Assembly (NCBI GenBank): GCA_902614055.1
Contig: CACMJX010000001.1
Coordinates: 315,189 to 379,188, forward strand
Length of the DNA stretch: 64,000 nt
Direction of reading: 5' to 3'
Origin: an uncultured Pelagibacteraceae bacterium
GTDB lineage: Bacteria > Pseudomonadota > Alphaproteobacteria > Pelagibacterales > Pelagibacteraceae
The notes below the pieces were generated by a model, which had not been told where the DNA came from, did no database searches, and saw nothing but the letters and a program-made list of their open reading frames with translations. Shown one piece after another: positions 1 through 7,869 of the stretch (positions within the stretch are counted from its first letter, which is position 1; every line of letters begins with the position of its first letter). Both the position numbers and the translations under genes were made by a program.

Positions 1-420
1 TTTATCTTCTTTGTCTAAAGTCATATGCCATATATGACTTAATCTTGTTTTGCCAATTAAGTTATATTTTCTCAATAAAACTTCTTTCATTAAAATATCT
101 GTGTGAATATGACCTTTAACAATTATTTTAACCAGTCCATCTCCAGCAAGCTTTGCCGCAATTTTGGCAGTGTTATTTTCAACTGGCTCATTTATTATTT
201 CATATTCAGAGATATCGAATTTTAACTCTTCCGCAGTTTTTTTAATTTCTATTTCATCACCAATAAAAACAGGGATGATCAATTTTTCTTTCACGCAATC
301 CATTATAGATAGCATAGGAAGTCTTTTGCCTGCATTTACGATTGCTGCTTTAGCTCCTCTTTTTTGATTAGCAATATCTAGTAAATTAATTGGACAAACT
401 GTTGATTTATCTGAAAGCAT
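1..420 (-). CDS. pta: Phosphate acetyl/butyryl-transferase family protein (3' part beyond window edge)
   Basis: The gene starts at the ATG complement at 418-420 and runs off the left edge, so only about 140 N-terminal residues are visible. I translated it from the sequence; the ORF track lists only a plus-strand shadow here. The segment CPINLLDIANQKRGAKAAIV, then VFIGD, then IVKGHIHTDILMKEVLL and TRLSHIWHMT, matches the PTA_PTB fold, especially the phosphotransacetylase part of proteins annotated as bifunctional enoyl-CoA hydratase/phosphate acetyltransferase. Members interconvert acyl phosphate and acyl-CoA. With Xsc in the same window, making acetyl-CoA from acetyl phosphate is a sensible role, but substrate choice cannot be read from this fragment. 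It is divergent from the BASS transporter with a 64-base gap. Confidence 0.8.
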   Translation of the reverse strand, partial: MLSDKSTVCPINLLDIANQKRGAKAAIVNAGKRLPMLSIMDCVKEKLIIPVFIGDEIEIKKTAEELKFDISEYEIINEPVENNTAKIAAKLAGDGLVKIIVKGHIHTDILMKEVLLRKYNLIGKTRLSHIWHMTLDKEDK

Positions 421-484
421 TTGAATTTATATATACTAAATTAATAAAAAAACTAATATAGTATTATTGATATAAGGATAAAAA

Positions 485-1333
485 GTGGAAGTAGTTACAA
501 AAATAGCTCCAATCGCTCTTGCTCTTATAATGTTAGGTCTTGGATTAGGATTGACAGGACGTGATTTTTTAAGAGTAATAAATTATCCAAAAGATTTTAT
601 AATTGGTTTTATATGTCAGTTAATATTATTACCAGTAGTTGCATTTATAATTGTATTAATATTAGATTTACCTCTTGAGATAGCTTTAGGTGTAATGATT
701 ATTGCCGCCGCGCCAGGTGGAGTTACATCGAATGTAATGACTAAATTTGCAAACGGTGATGTTGCTTTATCTATATCTTTAACTGCAATAATAAGTCTGA
801 TTAGCATAATTTCTGTACCATTTATAATATTCAAATCTGCCGACCTAATAGGTATTTCAGATATATCAACAAATATAACAATGACTGGTATTGCTTTAAA
901 AATGGCATTAGTTGTGACTGTTCCAGTTATTTTGGGAATGATGATAAGAAAATTTGCCGAAAATTTTATTTCCTCAAATATTACTACTATTGAAAGAATT
1001 ACAACGTTATTATTTATAATAGTTTTTGCTTCAATTTGGATTGAAGAAAGAGAAAATATATTTAATTACCTAAAACAAGCTGGAATTGCAGTTTTGTTAT
1101 TAAACATAACAATGATGGTAATTGCATATTATATAGGAAAATTTACTGCAACAGGCATTAAGCAAAGAAAGTGCATTGCCATTGAATGTGGTCTACAAAA
1201 TGGAACCTTAGCTATTTTCGTTGCTACTCAAATATTTAGTGAAATTAGTTATATTATACCCACAGCTGCTTACGCATTAATAATGTATATAACTGGTTTT
1301 ATTTTAATTTTTATTTTAAGAAGATCGAATTAA
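485..1333 (+). CDS. Bile acid:sodium symporter (BASS) family transporter
   Basis: A 282-residue integral inner-membrane protein with about nine hydrophobic segments. The stretch IIAAAPGGVTSNVMTKFANG is the family's conserved discontinuous-helix region (APGG.. SN), and a second conserved segment, ECGLQNGTLAIFVATQIF, lies near the C-terminus. Members carry organic anions together with Na+; the substrate here is unknown. The start is GTG at 485, preceded by AAGGA. The length is typical of bacterial BASS proteins. It is divergent from the phosphotransacetylase gene and is followed after 47 bases by an SMR-type gene, so the two may be co-transcribed. Confidence 0.85.
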   Translation: MEVVTKIAPIALALIMLGLGLGLTGRDFLRVINYPKDFIIGFICQLILLPVVAFIIVLILDLPLEIALGVMIIAAAPGGVTSNVMTKFANGDVALSISLTAIISLISIISVPFIIFKSADLIGISDISTNITMTGIALKMALVVTVPVILGMMIRKFAENFISSNITTIERITTLLFIIVFASIWIEERENIFNYLKQAGIAVLLLNITMMVIAYYIGKFTATGIKQRKCIAIECGLQNGTLAIFVATQIFSEISYIIPTAAYALIMYITGFILIFILRRSN

Positions 1334-1380
1334 TATTAATCATTTATTGTAAAATTTAATAATTAGTTAATAATATTATT

Positions 1381-1716
1381 ATGAAACCTTTTACAGGATA
1401 TCTTATATTAGCATTAGGAATAACAACAGGCATAGCTGCAAACAGTTTTGCTAAAATATCAGATGGTTTCACAAAACTAACACCAACTATAGCCTGTCTC
1501 CTTTTAATGAGTGTAACCATGATTTCTTTGGCTAAATCAATGACTGTAATTCCTGTCGCGTTTAGTTATTCAACTTATAGCGGGTTAACAGTTGCAGGCG
1601 TGGTACTATTTGGGATGCTAAAATATAATCAAGTTCCTAACTTTTATGGGTTAATCGGCATTTGCTTAATTGTAATTGGTGTTATTATGGTTAATTATCT
1701 AGGACGCGCAGGTTAA
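1381..1716 (+). CDS. SMR-family small multidrug/cation transporter lacking the TM1 glutamate
   Basis: A 111-residue protein with four hydrophobic segments, the length and topology of small multidrug resistance (EmrE-like) proteins. FAKISDGFTKLTPT at the end of TM1 lines up with EmrE's MKFSEGFTRLWPS, and the loop after TM2 (IPVAFSYSTYSGL) lines up with EmrE's IPTGIAYAIWSG. By this ungapped alignment the essential membrane-embedded Glu14 of EmrE is Gly17 here, there is no other acidic residue in TM1, and EmrE Trp63 is Tyr. A classical proton-coupled drug antiport mechanism is therefore doubtful, and the true substrate is unknown. Confidence 0.75.
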   Translation: MKPFTGYLILALGITTGIAANSFAKISDGFTKLTPTIACLLLMSVTMISLAKSMTVIPVAFSYSTYSGLTVAGVVLFGMLKYNQVPNFYGLIGICLIVIGVIMVNYLGRAG

Positions 1717-1723
1717 AATATAT

Positions 1724-2728
1724 CTACATGAGTAGATTTTGAATATCTTCCATTATATCTTTAGGGATTTTTATTTCAGATTTATAGTTTTTTTTATATC
1801 TTCTAAACTTATTTTCACCTGGATATAATATTTCATTTATTCCTTTTAGTTTAGGAAGTTTTTTTATTCTTTTAATATTTTCCTTCATTCTTCTTTTATA
1901 ATTTGATTGAAATAAGTTTGCTTTCATTACAATAAATAAGTGACCAATATTTTGTGGTCCTGAAAAATCATCAAAGGGATCTTTTACTTTCCCTCCATGA
2001 TTACCCCCCGTATAAACGCCACTTAATATGTCTACCATCCATGCAAGTCCTGATCCTCTAAAACCTGCTATTGGGAGTTGAACACCTTTAAGTGCTTTTT
2101 TAGCATTTGTTGTAGGGTTACCAAATTTATCTAAAGCAACACCTTCAGGTATTTTTGAATTAGATCTTGATGCAACTCTTATTTTTCCTCTATTTATCAT
2201 TGATACAGATGTGTCTAGTATAAATGGGACTTTAGAAGCAGTAGGTGATCCAAAGCAAATTGGATTTGTGCCAAATAAAGATTTGATAGCTCCATGTGGA
2301 GCAATTGCAGGAGGCGCATTAGTAAAGACCAAAGCTATCATATTTTTTTTTACAGCTTGTTCAGCGTAATATCCTGACATACCGTAATGGCCACTATTTT
2401 TAACAGCCACTAACCCTATACCTGTTTTTTTTGCATTTTTTATGGCCTTTTTAATTGCTATATCGGCTGCAACAAATCCTATGCTATCATCTGCATTTAT
2501 ATGAGTAGCTGATTGAGAGACATTTTTAAGTTTAATTTTTGGTTTTGGATTAATTAGTTTTTTTTGGATACGATCACAGTACATTTTTAGCCTTGATAAT
2601 CCATGAGTCGGGGCACCCACTAACTCAGCATTAATTATGGCATTCGCACAAATGTCTGCATGATTTTTTGAAAGTTTAAACTTTTGAAATATTTTAATAA
2701 TGGTTTTCTTTAATTTATTTTTTTCCAT
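1724..2728 (-). CDS. Malate/L-lactate/ureidoglycolate dehydrogenase family (Ldh2-type) oxidoreductase
   Basis: A 334-residue cytoplasmic NAD(P)-dependent 2-hydroxyacid dehydrogenase of the Ldh2/YlbC fold, which is unrelated to Rossmann-type malate dehydrogenases. Visible hallmarks are the N-terminal GAPTHGLSRLKMYC, the catalytic-His segment VKNSGHYGMSGYYAEQA, the FTNAPPAIAPHGA loop, FGTNPICFGSP and FILDTSVSMINRGKI. The family acts on malate, sulfolactate, lactate, ureidoglycolate or 2,3-diketogulonate; ComC, an (R)-sulfolactate dehydrogenase, belongs here, which is relevant because suyAB is in this window. The start overlaps the end of the upstream epoxide hydrolase gene by 14 bases, indicating co-transcription. 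Exact substrate is uncertain. Confidence 0.82.
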   Translation of the reverse strand: MEKNKLKKTIIKIFQKFKLSKNHADICANAIINAELVGAPTHGLSRLKMYCDRIQKKLINPKPKIKLKNVSQSATHINADDSIGFVAADIAIKKAIKNAKKTGIGLVAVKNSGHYGMSGYYAEQAVKKNMIALVFTNAPPAIAPHGAIKSLFGTNPICFGSPTASKVPFILDTSVSMINRGKIRVASRSNSKIPEGVALDKFGNPTTNAKKALKGVQLPIAGFRGSGLAWMVDILSGVYTGGNHGGKVKDPFDDFSGPQNIGHLFIVMKANLFQSNYKRRMKENIKRIKKLPKLKGINEILYPGENKFRRYKKNYKSEIKIPKDIMEDIQNLLM

Positions 2729-3878
2729 TTTGGTTTTTTAAATCTTTTGTAAAAAATGACTTTATATCATTTACCAATAAATCTGGCTCTTCAAGAGCTG
2801 CAAAGTGTCCACCTTTTTTCATTTTTGTCCATCTTTTAACATTAAAAATTCTTTTTACATACGATTTAGGTGGCCAGCTCAACATTTCTTTTGGAAATTC
2901 TGCAATTGCAGTAGGTATTTTAATTTTTTTAAAATTTTTTGGAAAAGGTCTTCCACCTTCTTCTCTTCTGCCAAAATAAATCCAAGCTGAAGAATTAAAA
3001 GTTTTTGTTAATATATAAATCATTATATTTGTTAATAAGAAATCCTTTGAATAAACATTTTCAATATTACCTTTTTTTAAGTCTGACCATGAATAAAACT
3101 TTTCTAATATCCATGCAGCAGTACCAACAGGGCTATCCACCATTGCATAACTTAATGACTGAGGTTTGGTTGCCTGTAACGTCCTATATCCCTCTTGCAT
3201 AATTTGCTCATTAGCAAATCTTTGTTCCCATTTTTTTTCTTTTGTAGTTATTGCTCCTTTTGGATGTCTCATATTTAAACAATTTACATGAATAGCTTTA
3301 CAATTATTATAATGATCATGTCCTAACCAGTTACAAACAGCAGAACCCCAGTCTCCACCCTGAGCAAAATAATTTTTATATCCCAGTTTTTTAGTCATTA
3401 ATTTATTCATAATCTTTGCAATTTTTTTAGGACCTATTGGTTTTTTTGGTATTCCAGAAAATCCAAATCCAGGTAGAGAAGGGATTATTACATCAAAACT
3501 CTCTTCTTTATGTCCTCCAAATTTTTCAGGATGGGTTAACTTTTCTATGATATGTAAAAATTCAACAAAACTTCCTGGCCACCCATGAAGAATAAGTAGT
3601 GGATTTGGTTTGTTCCCACTACCATTTTGCTTTATAAAATGAATATTAATCCCATCTATATTAGTAGTGTAATTGTTAAATTTATTGATTTTTTTTTCTT
3701 GTAACTTCCAATTAAACTTTAATGTCCAGTACTTAGAAATCTTTTTTAAATAAGCATGATTTGTTCCATGTAACCATCCATTCATCTGTTGGATGTCATT
3801 AAATGGAAATTCCCTAACTTTTTTATTGATATTATTTAAGGTTTTTTTTGAAACATTAACCTTAAATTTTTTTATCAT
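2715..3878 (-). CDS. Epoxide hydrolase (alpha/beta hydrolase with EHN domain)
   Basis: A 387-residue soluble hydrolase of the microsomal epoxide hydrolase type. The N-terminal EHN region is followed by an alpha/beta hydrolase core with the oxyanion motif LHGWPGSFVEF, the nucleophile elbow AQGGDWGSAV (Asp nucleophile) and the C-terminal KKGGHFAALEEPD carrying the catalytic His. Such enzymes add water to epoxides to give diols, or occasionally act as haloalkane or ester hydrolases. It is the upstream partner of the Ldh2-type dehydrogenase (14-base overlap) and follows tauC after 11 bases, so it may lie in a long minus-strand transcript starting at tauA. Its natural substrate is unknown. Confidence 0.85.
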   Translation of the reverse strand: MIKKFKVNVSKKTLNNINKKVREFPFNDIQQMNGWLHGTNHAYLKKISKYWTLKFNWKLQEKKINKFNNYTTNIDGINIHFIKQNGSGNKPNPLLILHGWPGSFVEFLHIIEKLTHPEKFGGHKEESFDVIIPSLPGFGFSGIPKKPIGPKKIAKIMNKLMTKKLGYKNYFAQGGDWGSAVCNWLGHDHYNNCKAIHVNCLNMRHPKGAITTKEKKWEQRFANEQIMQEGYRTLQATKPQSLSYAMVDSPVGTAAWILEKFYSWSDLKKGNIENVYSKDFLLTNIMIYILTKTFNSSAWIYFGRREEGGRPFPKNFKKIKIPTAIAEFPKEMLSWPPKSYVKRIFNVKRWTKMKKGGHFAALEEPDLLVNDIKSFFTKDLKNQNGKK

Positions 3879-3889
3879 TAATTATTATA

Positions 3890-5815
3890 TTAACCCTTTC
3901 CTCGCCAAGGAATAGTTTTATCTATTATTTTTCTTAAAGTAATATCAAACAATAACCCTAACATTCCCATGATAAAAATTGTTATCCAAATTACTTCATA
4001 TTGAAAATATTTTTTTGCAACGTTCTCAACAAATCCAATACCAGTTGTTCCAGCTAAAAACTCTGCAGCAACCAGAGTTCCCCAACACATTCCAACTGCA
4101 ACTCTAATTCCAGTCAATATTTCAGGTAAAGAATTTGGAAATATAACATGTCGAAGTATTTGTCTTTTAGAAGCACCTAAAGAATGGGCAGCGTGAATTT
4201 TAGATAATTGTGTCCCTGATGCCCCGGCTCTTGCTGAAATAATCATAATTGATAAAGAAACCATGAATAACAAAAATACTTTTCCAGTATTATCAATTCC
4301 AAGTACTGAAATTATAAGTGGAGCCCAAGCAAGTGGAGGTACTGGTCTATAAAGTTCAATTAAAGGATCAAAGAAACCTTTAGCAAATCTGTTTAGTCCC
4401 ATAAACAAACCTAATGGAACCCCTATAATTATTCCAAAAACTAATCCTAAAAATACTCTTAAGAACGAATCCCATATATGACCATAAGGTACAGGTATTT
4501 TGAATAATTTAAAATCACCTGTAACAACTTTTAATACTTTACCTTTAAAATTTTCTATAACAACTCCCTCACTTGTGTGAACAGGGTATTCGCCTGGTAA
4601 AATATCAGCAATCCAATCTGGTAAAATAAATCCAACTATTGAACTAACATCAATCATTTCTATCCAGAGAAGAGGTATATTTTTATATCCAACACTTGGA
4701 TTAGACATCAGGATGAATTTATTCAATGTGTCTGACGGTTTGGGTAACCATCTTCCTGAGCCTTGTTCTGAGCAACTCGGTCCACTAGCTACAATTGTTC
4801 CAGCTGGAAATAAAATTATATCAATTAATCTAAGACCAGCTTGTTCTTTTTCCTGAAGGTCATCAAATTCAATAATCGCCTTTTGCATTTCATTTAGTGC
4901 ATTTGGTGGATAAATGCTTGCAAATTCAATTCTTCTTGCAATTTTGACTATATTTTTTGCGTAATCTGAGGCAATTTCCTCATTATCATCTAAACTTTTT
5001 CTATAAGTTTTTACTTCATCTTTCAGTTCTTTAATTGAACTTTTGAACTGTGGATTGTGATTTCTTAATTTGAAAAATTTATCATTAATTTTTTTCAGTT
5101 CCTCTGCAGCAGCTTGAAATTTCAAACCTTTTGAAGTTTCTGCAACAAACGGAACTTCAATAGTATTTTCTATTGTACCAGTTCCTGATCTAACCGTTGT
5201 TATGCCCCAGTTACCTTGTTCAGATATTGTTTTTAATCGTTCACTTTTTTCAACTTCTGTTTCAAATGGATAATCTTCTTTTTTAAAATTTGAACTTAAT
5301 TGTTTTATCTCATTGGTCATTTCACTTATTTTAATTTTAGTATCCATCTCAATTAAATCCTCATTGGTTAATAAAGGAATTAATTCTTTAGTTTTATTTA
5401 TAAAATCAACTAAAATTGTTTTTTGTTGATTGTTAAGATCATTTGAATTTTGAATCTCATTAGTAATTTTTTGAAGATTTTTATTTTCAATTTTAATTAT
5501 AGAGGTGCTTTTAAATTCACGTTCCTCTATTGGAAATTGATATTTCAATCCCAGTAAAGATTCGTTTATTTTAGCTACCTGACATAATTCGTTTGCTGAT
5601 TTTGGATAAAAACCTTTTGCTATGTCCCAAGAGTAATAAAGCCATACTAATAGTATTGCAGCACTTCCAACAATAACCCAATGAGTTCCACCTTTAGCTC
5701 TTTCAGGATTTCCAAATACAGCATCAATTTTCTCAGTTTGTATTAGTCTTCTGCCGTACATAATGCATCCAATAATAGATACAAATATAAGTACGGTTAT
5801 TATTTGAGTTAACAT
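3890..5815 (-). CDS. tauC: Taurine/sulfonate-type ABC transporter permease with a long N-terminal extension
   Basis: A 641-residue inner-membrane permease. Only about the last 210 residues form the usual TauC/SsuC core: transmembrane helices from HIWDSFLRVFLGLVFG onward, the ATPase-coupling EAA-like loop AAHSLGASKRQILRHVIFPN, and the family-typical end PWRGKG. Ahead of it are a first membrane segment (residues 5-20), a second (about 48-66), then some 270 mostly hydrophilic, Lys/Glu-rich, helix-prone residues with coiled-coil character, and a Cys/Pro-rich linker (GPSCSEQGSGRWLPKP). The extension more than doubles the usual length of about 270 and is presumably periplasmic. The gene abuts tauB with no gap. 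Substrate assignment to taurine rests on the divergent tpa-ald pair. Confidence 0.85.
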   Translation of the reverse strand: MLTQIITVLIFVSIIGCIMYGRRLIQTEKIDAVFGNPERAKGGTHWVIVGSAAILLVWLYYSWDIAKGFYPKSANELCQVAKINESLLGLKYQFPIEEREFKSTSIIKIENKNLQKITNEIQNSNDLNNQQKTILVDFINKTKELIPLLTNEDLIEMDTKIKISEMTNEIKQLSSNFKKEDYPFETEVEKSERLKTISEQGNWGITTVRSGTGTIENTIEVPFVAETSKGLKFQAAAEELKKINDKFFKLRNHNPQFKSSIKELKDEVKTYRKSLDDNEEIASDYAKNIVKIARRIEFASIYPPNALNEMQKAIIEFDDLQEKEQAGLRLIDIILFPAGTIVASGPSCSEQGSGRWLPKPSDTLNKFILMSNPSVGYKNIPLLWIEMIDVSSIVGFILPDWIADILPGEYPVHTSEGVVIENFKGKVLKVVTGDFKLFKIPVPYGHIWDSFLRVFLGLVFGIIIGVPLGLFMGLNRFAKGFFDPLIELYRPVPPLAWAPLIISVLGIDNTGKVFLLFMVSLSIMIISARAGASGTQLSKIHAAHSLGASKRQILRHVIFPNSLPEILTGIRVAVGMCWGTLVAAEFLAGTTGIGFVENVAKKYFQYEVIWITIFIMGMLGLLFDITLRKIIDKTIPWRGKG

Positions 5816-6613
5816 TTAGTTTTCTTTACCCATAATTTCTTCTTCCATATTCCAAATCATGGATAATATTTCTTCACGCTTAGATGAAAATTCTTTATTT
5901 TTTTTTATTTCTCTTAAATCTTCCTTTAAACCCATTTCTGCAAAAGGTAGATTGTATTCCTTATGTATTCTTCCTGGTCTTGGTGCCATTACATAAAGTC
6001 TTTCACCAAGTAACAACGCTTCTTCAACTGAGTGAGTGATTAAAATGATAGTTTTTCCTGTCTCTTTCCAAATTTTAAGAACCAAAGATTGCATTTTCTC
6101 CCTAGTTAACGCATCCAGCGCGCCTAGGGGTTCATCCATTAATATTAAATCAGGATCATTTATTAGACATCTTGCTAGAGCCACTCTTTGTTGCATCCCT
6201 CCAGATAATTGGTATGTAGGAGTGTTGCCAAACCCTTTTAAACCTACAATTTCTAGCCATTCCTCAACTCTTTGAGCAGTTTTTATTGGATCTTCTTTTT
6301 TCATTCTAAGCCCAAAATCAACATTTTCAGCAACTGTTAACCACTCAAATAAAGCTCCTTGTTGAAAAACCATTCCTCTCTCAACTCCTGGACCATTAAT
6401 TTCATTGCCAGCTAAAACAATAGAACCTGAGGTAGGTCTCAAAAAACCAGCAGCAATATTTAAAAGAGTTGTTTTTCCACATCCTGAAGGACCAAGAACA
6501 GTAAGAAGTTCTCCTTTCTTTAAGGTAAAATTTACATCTTTTAATGCGTGAACAGTTTCTCCTTTTGGAGTTTTAAAAATCATATTTAGATCTTTGGAAA
6601 CTAAGTCACTCAT
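5816..6613 (-). CDS. tauB: Taurine/sulfonate ABC transporter ATP-binding protein
   Basis: A 265-residue cytoplasmic ATPase of the nitrate/sulfonate/taurine import family. Visible motifs are Walker A GPSGCGKTT, the Q-loop in MVFQQGALFEW, the signature LSGGMQQR, Walker B LILMDEP, the D-loop LGALDALTR and the switch His in ILITHSVEEA. It would power the permease encoded immediately downstream. It follows tauA on the same strand, but a strong terminator-like hairpin lies in between, so it probably receives only part of the tauA transcription. Confidence 0.93.
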   Translation of the reverse strand: MSDLVSKDLNMIFKTPKGETVHALKDVNFTLKKGELLTVLGPSGCGKTTLLNIAAGFLRPTSGSIVLAGNEINGPGVERGMVFQQGALFEWLTVAENVDFGLRMKKEDPIKTAQRVEEWLEIVGLKGFGNTPTYQLSGGMQQRVALARCLINDPDLILMDEPLGALDALTREKMQSLVLKIWKETGKTIILITHSVEEALLLGERLYVMAPRPGRIHKEYNLPFAEMGLKEDLREIKKNKEFSSKREEILSMIWNMEEEIMGKEN

Positions 6614-6647
6614 AGAAATAACTTTATATAAAACTAATGTTAAAAAA

Positions 6648-6675
6648 AATAGGCGCTAAATAATTAGCGCCTATT
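6648..6675 (-). terminator. Terminator/attenuator hairpin between tauA and tauB
   Basis: A perfect 12-base inverted repeat (aataggcgctaa / ttagcgcctatt) with a 4-base loop. Read on the minus strand, in the direction of tau transcription, the second arm is followed by a run of T. This is the form of an intrinsic terminator. Its place directly after tauA and before tauB suggests partial termination that leaves more mRNA for the binding protein than for the permease and ATPase. Confidence 0.75.
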
Positions 6676-6698
6676 AAATTTGTTTTACTCTTTATATA

Positions 6699-7640
6699 TT
6701 ATAAAGGTAAAAAACTAGTATCAACGGCACCACCTGGTGTTCCCATACCTTTTAGGAAACCATCAAGATTACCGCTCTCCATTGACTGTTTAGTCTCTTC
6801 TGGAGTAAGAAATTTAAATCCACTTAAAGTTTCTTTCATATCAGCAACTTTCATTTCTGAAGCTTTTGACATTGCGTTCATATCGCTTTTACCAGATCTA
6901 TATCTGTCATTTGCTTCATGAGTTACTTCTATAAAAGTTCTAAGCATACCTGGATTTTCCTTCATAAATTTGTCAGTTACAGATGTAATATCTATTCCTA
7001 AGATACCTGCATCTCTTGCTTCTTGTACTGTTAAAAGTCTAGAACCAACTGCAACTGCAGCTTTGATAGAATTTCCACCAAATAAACATGCCATTACAAC
7101 ATCACCACTTACTAATGCAGCAGCACCTTCTTCTGGATCCATTTGAATTATATCCATTTTACTTCTATCAGCTCCAATAACTTTCATACTTTCATCAAAT
7201 ACATATTCAGCCATAGTTCCAAGAGGAACAGCAACTTTTTTACCTTCTAGTTCAGAACCATTTGCTTTTGTAATTCCAGAAGCGTTTGATGTAACACAAG
7301 TAGTACCACCCATTCCATATTCCATTGCAATATCAACTAACTTGATAGGTGCATTAGATTTTACAGCATTAATAAAAGGCACTAAACCTTGAGAATATGA
7401 AATATCAATATCTCCTGCTAGCATTGCATCAGTCATAGCTCCACCATTAGTGAAGTTAGTCCATTTTACTGGAACTCCTAGAGCTTTAGCAAAATTCTTT
7501 TTTTGCATGTCCTCTAAATTTGGACTTGGCCATTCTAGAAAATATGCGACTCTCACTTCATTTGCCGCAGCATTTGCAGCTGAAATTGATAAGTTAAGAG
7601 CGAATATACTTCCTAAAATAAAGCTAATTAGTTTCTTCAT
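6699..7640 (-). CDS. tauA: Taurine/sulfonate-type ABC transporter periplasmic binding protein
   Basis: A 313-residue periplasmic solute-binding protein. It has an N-terminal signal peptide with cleavage likely after ANAA (residues 1-26). The body is a TauA/SsuA-type two-lobed fold: VRVAYFLEWPSPN, the TNGGAMTDAMLAGDIDIS region, then SELEGKKVAVPLGTMAEYVFD and GAAALVSGDVVMACLFGG. The start is fixed by an AAGGAG Shine-Dalgarno on the minus strand 6 bases upstream. It is the first gene of tauABC and divergent from tpa. Ligand specificity for taurine is inferred from that neighbour. Confidence 0.9.
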   Translation of the reverse strand: MKKLISFILGSIFALNLSISAANAAANEVRVAYFLEWPSPNLEDMQKKNFAKALGVPVKWTNFTNGGAMTDAMLAGDIDISYSQGLVPFINAVKSNAPIKLVDIAMEYGMGGTTCVTSNASGITKANGSELEGKKVAVPLGTMAEYVFDESMKVIGADRSKMDIIQMDPEEGAAALVSGDVVMACLFGGNSIKAAVAVGSRLLTVQEARDAGILGIDITSVTDKFMKENPGMLRTFIEVTHEANDRYRSGKSDMNAMSKASEMKVADMKETLSGFKFLTPEETKQSMESGNLDGFLKGMGTPGGAVDTSFLPL

Positions 7641-7754
7641 TTTGTCTCCTTAATTAAATTTAATTAACCGTATTTAAGTTTAATTTTAGATGTATGTAAA
7701 CGTATTTTGTAAGCACATTAATCATAGGTGATTTGAACATGTCTAAAATGGGTT

Positions 7755-7790
7755 CAACTTTAAGTTGTATTTGATGTCACCTAATGACAT
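7755..7790. promoter_or_regulatory. Palindromic elements in the tauA-tpa divergent intergenic region
   Basis: The 229-base divergent gap holds two short perfect inverted repeats close together: caactt-t-aagttg at 7755-7767 and atgtca-cctaa-tgacat at 7774-7790. Both have the size of a dimeric regulator operator. Their position between taurine uptake and taurine breakdown suggests coordinated control, but no regulator gene lies next to them and no promoter could be assigned with certainty. Confidence 0.35.
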
Positions 7791-7869
7791 ACTTACAATG
7801 CATAGAAATTATTTTCTATTTTTTTATTTTAGTCTATGAAAGAGTAATAATAATACTTAAAAATTTTTT

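Noticed and set aside
164-367. 67-residue plus-strand ORF at the window start
   Set aside because: It is a shadow of the minus-strand phosphotransacetylase-family gene, whose conserved motifs run through the same bases.
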